Assembly (NCBI GenBank): GCA_017591395.1
Contig: WEDG01005592.1
Coordinates: 124,001-188,000, forward strand
Reading direction: 5' to 3'
Source: Schistocephalus solidus
Lineage: Eukaryota > Platyhelminthes > Cestoda > Diphyllobothriidea > Diphyllobothriidae
Length of the DNA: 64,000 bases
The notes under the pieces: generated by a model
The model's input: the letters and a program-made list of their open reading frames with translations, nothing else
Databases searched by the model: none
What the model was told of the DNA's origin: nothing
Program-made: the position numbers and the translations under genes
In this document: positions 59,890-64,000 of the stretch, one piece after another
Numbering within the stretch: position 1 is the stretch's first letter
Layout of the letters: the number at the start of each line of letters is the position of its first letter

Positions 59890-60701
59890 GTGAGTCCACT
59901 CACACTAGCAGCCTGGAATGTTCGTTCCCTTTTAGACAATCCTAGGAGCAACCGGCCGGAACGGAGGACGGCGCTAGTCACTCGGGAACTAGCGCACTAC
60001 AAGGTGGACATTGCTGCTCTCAGCGAGACCCGATTCTCTGAGCAGGGTCAGCTGGAGGAGGTGGGTGCCGGCTACACCTTCTTCTGGAGCGGCCGGCCAA
60101 AGGCAGAGCGACGCGACGCTGGTGTTGCCTTTGCCATCCGTAACGACATCGTGGGACGTCTGCCCTGGTCTGCCGCAGGGTATCAATGATCGCCTGATGA
60201 GCCTCCGCCTGCCTCTTCGGGGAGATCAGTTCGCCACCATCATCAGCGCCTACGCTCCCCCAATGACGAGCTCTGATGCGGCGAAGGACAAATTCTACGA
60301 GGACCTGCACGCCTTGCTGGCGACTGTGCCGAAAGAGGACAAGTTAATTGTCCTTGGTGACTTCAATGCCCACGTCGGGACGGACCACACTGCCTGGCAG
60401 GGAGTGCTGGGTCCCCACGGTCTCGGTAGCTGCAACGATAATGGCCTCCTTCTTCTGCGCACGTGTGCGGAACACCGTCTCCTGCTGTTCAACACCTTCT
60501 TCCGCCTTCCGACGCGGGAGAAGGCCACGTGGATGCACCCTCGGTCGCGGCGCTGGCATCTGCTGGACTATGTTCTCGTCCGGAGGCGAGATAAACAGGA
60601 CGTGCTGGTAACCAAAGCGATCCGCGATGCCAATGGTTGGACAGATCACCGCCTCGTCATCTCCCAGATGAGGCTCCGACTGCAACCCCAACGAAGGCCC
60701 C
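59890..60701 (+). pseudogene. Retroelement endonuclease domain (frameshifted)
   Basis: The exonuclease-endonuclease-phosphatase fold is shown by AAWNVRSLLDN (start), [11 protein letters not shown] (catalytic Glu), then after a frame change [17 protein letters not shown] (catalytic Asp/Asn, near 60350), [11 protein letters not shown] and GWTDHRLV (the catalytic Asp-His, near 60640). The first frame runs to 60189 and the second continues from about 60170. All catalytic residues appear present, so only the frame break disables this part. In the intact element this enzyme nicks target DNA for target-primed reverse transcription. Confidence 0.85.
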
Positions 60702-61276
60702 AAGGTAAGAGGCCACCATTTATGTTAAATACTCTTTTATTAAATTTTCCTGCTCACTGTTTTGATTTCAGCACCCAAATAACCGAGAAACTGGAGGACC
60801 TGCATGCTCCAGATGATAACGCTACCGTGGAGACACGATGGTGTCAGCTGCGAAATGTCCTCCAGTTTACCGCCATCGATGTACTCGGACGCGCACACCG
60901 TCGACACCAGGACTGGTTTGACGACAATGACGCCGACATCAGCAACTTACTCGCGGAGAAGAATAGACTACACAAAGCCTACATGGACCTTCGGACTGAC
61001 GCCACCAAAGCAGCCTTTTTCAGATGCCAGCGCCATGTACAACAACGGCTGCGGGACATGCAGGATGCCTGGATGATCCGGAAGGCTGAGGAAATCCAGG
61101 GGTATGCGGACCGCAATGAAATGAAAAACTTTTTCAAAGCCATCAAGGCCATCTACGGCCCGTGTATCAAGGGGCCCGCACCGCTGCTCAGCTTTGACGG
61201 CACAACACTGCTGACAGAGAAATCGCAAATTCTGAAACGCTGGGCCGAGCACTTCAGAAATGTCCTTAATTGCTAA
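60702..61276 (+). pseudogene. Retroelement linker between endonuclease and reverse transcriptase
   Basis: It is in the same frame as the second endonuclease part. It includes [47 protein letters not shown] and [13 protein letters not shown], the helical linker known from this element type, ending in [12 protein letters not shown] before TAA at 61274. The segment 60703-60770 is AT-rich and looks like an intron but is in fact coding (see rejected items). Confidence 0.8.
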
Positions 61277-62164
61277 TCAGCCATCTCCGTTGCTGCCATT
61301 GACCAGCTCCCTCAAATGAACACGAACAATGACCTGGATCTGCCGCCTTCCCTACCAGAAACCATCCGGGCCGTGCAGCAGATTTCCAGCGGTAAAGCAC
61401 CGGGATCCGACGCAATCCCACCGGAAGTCTACAAGCACGGTGGGCCCCGGCTGATGGCAGAACTCACAACACTCTTCCAGGAGATGTGGCGCCAAGGACA
61501 GGTTTCTCAGGATTTCAAAGACGCGACTATCGTCCATCTCTACAAACGGAAGGGGGACCGGCAACTCTGTGATAATCACAGAGGCATCTCGTTGCTCAAC
61601 ATCGCCGGGAAGATCTTCGCCCGTATCCTTCTCAATCGTCTTAACGGTCATCTAGAGCAGGGCCTGCTCCCGGAAAGCCAATGTTGCTTCCGCCGACACA
61701 GCGAAACAACCGATATGATCTTTGCCGCCCGCCAGCTACAAGAGAAGTGTCAGGAGATGCGAACTCACCTATACACTACCTTCGTGGATCTAACGAAAGC
61801 CTTTGACACGTTGAATCGTGACGGACTGTCGAAAGTCATGCAGAAATTTGGTTGTCCTGAGCGGTTCACGCACATGGTGCGTCAGCTTCATGACGGGATG
61901 ACGGCGCGCGTCACTGACAACGGGACGGTATCCGAAGCATTCGCATTGACCAACGGAGTGAAGCATGGCTGCGTACTGGCCCCCACCCTCTTCAGTCTCA
62001 TGTTCTCGGCTATGCTGATGGACGCCTACCGTGGTGAGCAGCCTGGTATCCGCATCGCCTACAGACCTGACGGGCATCTTCTCAACAGTCGGCGTATGCA
62101 GGCTCCATGCAGTATGCAGTCCATGACTTGCTCTTTGCGGACGACTGCGCCCTTAAAACCGTGA
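61277..62164 (+). pseudogene. Retroelement reverse transcriptase, fingers and palm
   Basis: It is in frame with the linker after the in-frame TAA. It reads SSGKAPGSDAIPPEVYK, then KDATIVHLYKRKGDR and NHRGISLLN, then FVDLTKAFDTLNRDG (motif A, catalytic Asp, 61780-61820), then NGVKHGCVLAPTLFSLMF (motif B). A second in-frame Met lies at 61316. The frame breaks near 62100, just before the catalytic FADD box. Confidence 0.85.
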
Positions 62165-62802
62165 CGGAGGAGGACATGCAAAGGTGCATGGACCTCTTCG
62201 CCGAAGGCTGCGCCGATTTTGGATTAACAATCAGTACAGCCAAAACGGTTGTCATGCACCAGCCGCCACCCAGCGCGGAATACAATACTCCCCGAATCAA
62301 TGTCAACGGTGCTCAACTCAAAAACGTGGAAACCTTCGCGTATCTAGGAAGCACGATGTCGCGCAACACGAGAATCGATGACGAGGTTGCCCAAAGGATC
62401 TCCAAAGCTAGTCAGGCCTTCGGCCTGCTGCAGGCCTCCGTGTGGAATCGCCACGGTATTCACCTGAACACCAAACTGAAGATGTGCAAGGCCGTCGTCT
62501 TTTCAACACTCCTTTACGGAGCGGAAACCGGGACCGTCTACTCGAACCAAGCCAGGAAGCTGAATCACTTTCATCTCAGCTGCCTCCGCAGAATACTGAA
62601 GCTGAGATGGCAAGACAGGATCCCGGACACGGAAGTCCTCGAACGGACCAGAATCCTCAGCATCCATGCCATGCTGAGGCAAGTGCAACTGCGATGGAAC
62701 GGCCACCTGGTAAGAATGGACGACGAGCGACTTCCCAAACGACTTTTCTACGGTGATGTCGCTACGGGTTCTCGCCGGCAGGGAGGTCAAAAACGACGCT
62801 AA
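62107..62802 (+). pseudogene. Retroelement reverse transcriptase, catalytic box and C-terminal part
   Basis: It begins [12 protein letters not shown] (catalytic Asp pair, near 62130-62150), then [40 protein letters not shown] (a Gly stands where related copies have Trp), [18 protein letters not shown] and [23 protein letters not shown] at 62800 interrupts KRR..KDTL, where the frame would otherwise continue. It shows the usual end-domain layout of the family. Confidence 0.85.
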
Positions 62803-62897
62803 AAGGACACTTTGAATAAATCGATGAAGCATCTGCAAATCAACTCGGCGACCTGGGAAAGGACCTCGCCCAGGATAGACCGGCATGGAGAAGATCA

Positions 62898-63493
62898 GTG
62901 AAGACTGGTTCAGCAATCTATGAGGCCAACCGGATCGCCGCCGCCAAGGCCAAAAGAGCGGCACGAAAGTCACCAGCGCCCCGGACCAATACCGCCAATG
63001 CCCAGGCCCTGCCAACTTACCCGCGCTGTCAACGCATCTTCCGCGCGCGAATCGGCCTGGTTGGACATCTTCGGACGCAATGCACCAACAATCCGACAAT
63101 TCCAATTTCTACGTCAAATTCTGCCAACCCTCCTTCTGACTCCCCCACCCTCACTCCTGGCATCAATTCCATTACTCCCACCATCATAGAGACCACATCC
63201 ATCTACTCATCGTCTGTTACCCCCACCACCGCCTTCGCCTTCACTACCACCACCACCACCACCATCAGCGATGGGGAATCTCTCCTAAGCTGTACTCAAT
63301 GCGACCGCACATTCACCTCACGCATCGGCCTGATCGGTCACTTGCGAATCCATCGCATAGAGGCTGGTTAACCAGTGCCTTGGGCTCCGACATACAGTCG
63401 ACGCACCCGCCTTCACTGCCCTCACTGCTCCCGCACATTTTCACACCGCATATGCCTATTAGGACACATGCGCCTCCACGACAACCTCCGGTA
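62898..63493 (+). pseudogene. Retroelement C-terminal zinc-finger tail
   Basis: The first frame (to 63371) has a basic start (ANRIAAAKAKRAARK), then a degenerate finger in which YPRCQRIFRARIGLVGHLRTQC has lost its first Cys (residues from about 63018). A Thr/Ser/Pro linker with a (CCA)n-encoded Thr run follows, then a complete finger CTQCDRTFTSRIGLIGHLRIH (63291-63353, read in two parts: CTQCDRTF and GLIGHLRIH). In another frame a third finger follows (LHCPHCSRTF, LLGHMRLH, to 63493). C2H2 fingers at the end of a reverse transcriptase polyprotein probably help bind nucleic acid. Confidence 0.8.
63241..63266 (+). repeat. ACC microsatellite inside the retroelement tail
   Basis: An (ACC)n run, slightly interrupted, encodes poly-Thr in the linker between zinc fingers. 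Confidence 0.85.
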
Positions 63494-63494
63494 A

Positions 63495-63639
63495 ACCACC
63501 GGAGGCTAAGCTACATCAGCGCACACTACCTACACCAATGCATCGACAACACCCTCACAATCACCATTAACCAGAGTATATCACTGTTTCCTAGAAACCG
63601 TGGCTGGGAAGTCTGCCAATCTGACGCTTCCACCAGACC
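63495..63639. other. Retroelement 3' region
   Basis: Immediately after the last zinc finger and its stop, the sequence stays moderately GC-rich and then becomes C/A-rich. This is probably the element's 3' untranslated part. No poly(A) run or tandem 3' tail is obvious. Confidence 0.4.
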
Positions 63640-63900
63640 ACGCCATCGGCTCAGTGTATGTGCTGTGTGTCGAGTGAGTCGAGTCAGACGGCGATGGCTG
63701 CTCCATGCCCCCTGAGTTTGTGAATCCTGGTGTGTGCGTTATGGGGGCCAGGTCGTGCTGTGGCGCGCGAAGACGGGTACGCCTATCCGTCAGCCAATGC
63801 GCCCACTCCCATATCAGGCAACTGACCGGCTCGGACAGTAGTCTGACTGTGGGGGTGGGGGAGAGAGTGAGGTCGAGAGCTCAGCGTATTTTCCTCACTA
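63640..63900 (-). repeat. Dispersed GC-rich repeat, inverted copy C
   Basis: The reverse complement of 63660-63880 matches the right part of copy B (58370-58530), including the GTCAGACGGCGATGGC block at about 63686-63700 and the GGGTGGGGGAGAGAGTGAGG block at about 63854. The retrotransposon at 59.3-63.5 kb therefore lies between two oppositely oriented copies. Confidence 0.65.
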
Positions 63901-64000
63901 TAAACAATCTGACGCACTTAAACCTATCACGGTGCACTAAAAGCCGTGGCTTGGAATGTTGCCAACTGACGGGATAACTCGGACCGCGTGGTCAGCCCAA

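Larger units (their letters stand above)
59290..63494 (+). mobile_element. Broken, nearly full-length APE-type non-LTR retrotransposon with zinc-finger tail
   Basis: The order is: GC-rich 5' leader (59290-59889), apurinic-type endonuclease (59890-60701), linker, reverse transcriptase (61340-62430), maturase-like C-terminal part (62430-62800), and a C2H2-type zinc-finger tail (63020-63493). Composition is strongly GC-rich compared with the host introns. The frame is broken by a shift near 60160-60180, TAA at 61274, a shift near 62100, TAA at 62800, a shift near 62840-62898 and a shift at about 63370. From memory this family is very abundant in diphyllobothriid tapeworm genomes (often annotated as endonuclease-reverse transcriptase); I place it near the RTE group, with moderate certainty. 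No terminal duplication is visible, so the edges are approximate. Confidence 0.85.

Noticed and set aside
60703..60770. A 68-base spliceosomal intron (GTAAGA...TTTCAG) inside the retrotransposon
   Set aside because: It is AT-rich with textbook ends, but the frame stays open through it and the encoded segment (GKRPP, LN, LPAH-like) corresponds to real coding sequence of related elements as I recall them. Removing it would put a stop directly after the join.
63299..63977. Overlapping open frames at the right end as genes
   Set aside because: They overlap the zinc-finger tail or the inverted GC-rich repeat in other frames; GC-rich sequence has few chance stops.
1..64000. Bacterial features: operons, Shine-Dalgarno sites, CRISPR arrays, rRNA, attachment sites
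   Set aside because: No regularly spaced repeats, no long adjacent open frames and no rRNA-like sequence. Split genes and retroelements show a eukaryotic nuclear genome.

Overview
The window is nuclear DNA from a multicellular eukaryote, most likely a flatworm and probably a diphyllobothriidean tapeworm (Spirometra/Schistocephalus type). The evidence is AT-rich sequence with very few long open frames, short exons bounded by GT/AG sites and separated by kilobase introns, and GC-rich decayed retroelements. The endonuclease/reverse-transcriptase element with a C2H2 zinc-finger tail at the right end closely resembles, from memory, elements abundant in those tapeworms. The species call is inference.

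Left part (about 1-9.5 kb): the 5' end of a minus-strand gene for a PDZ-domain protein of the PDZ-LIM/synaptopodin-2 (Zasp/Enigma-like) type. Exon 1 (9170-9075) and exon 2 (7694-7543) together make a complete PDZ domain. Exon 3 (4792-4548) carries a basic stretch and a Pro/Glu-rich linker. A weaker exon 4 lies at 2990-2894, and the gene leaves the window on the left. A CpG-richer patch at 9.29-9.47 kb may be its promoter. From 9.5 to 18.1 kb I see no gene.

Central part (18.1-50.9 kb): a plus-strand gene of about 33 kb that I reconstruct as a divergent M13 (neprilysin/endothelin-converting-enzyme-like) type II membrane protein. It has a Ser/Asn-rich cytoplasmic tail, one membrane anchor, an ectodomain start, then thirteen small exons whose splice phases mostly chain correctly to a stop at 50930-50932. 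The exons that should carry the zinc site (HExxH, ExxxD), the substrate-binding NAxY, the QVWC region and the C-terminal CxxW all lack those residues. The product, if made, should be a catalytically dead M13 homologue. Three joins are unresolved: a +1 frame change in the juxtamembrane segment, and two places where an exon is missing or a phase does not fit. Its introns hold a decayed Ty3/gypsy pol fragment, two Penelope-like fragments of different type, a tRNA-like remnant and one unexplained 134-codon open frame.

Right part (51-64 kb): no host gene that I trust. It is a field of repeats: a decayed LINE reverse-transcriptase piece (minus strand, 52.2-52.9 kb), copies of one GC-rich dispersed repeat at 53.2-53.7 and 57.8-58.6 kb and an inverted one at 63.6-63.9 kb, and a nearly full-length but broken APE-type non-LTR retrotransposon (59.3-63.5 kb) lying between the last two copies.
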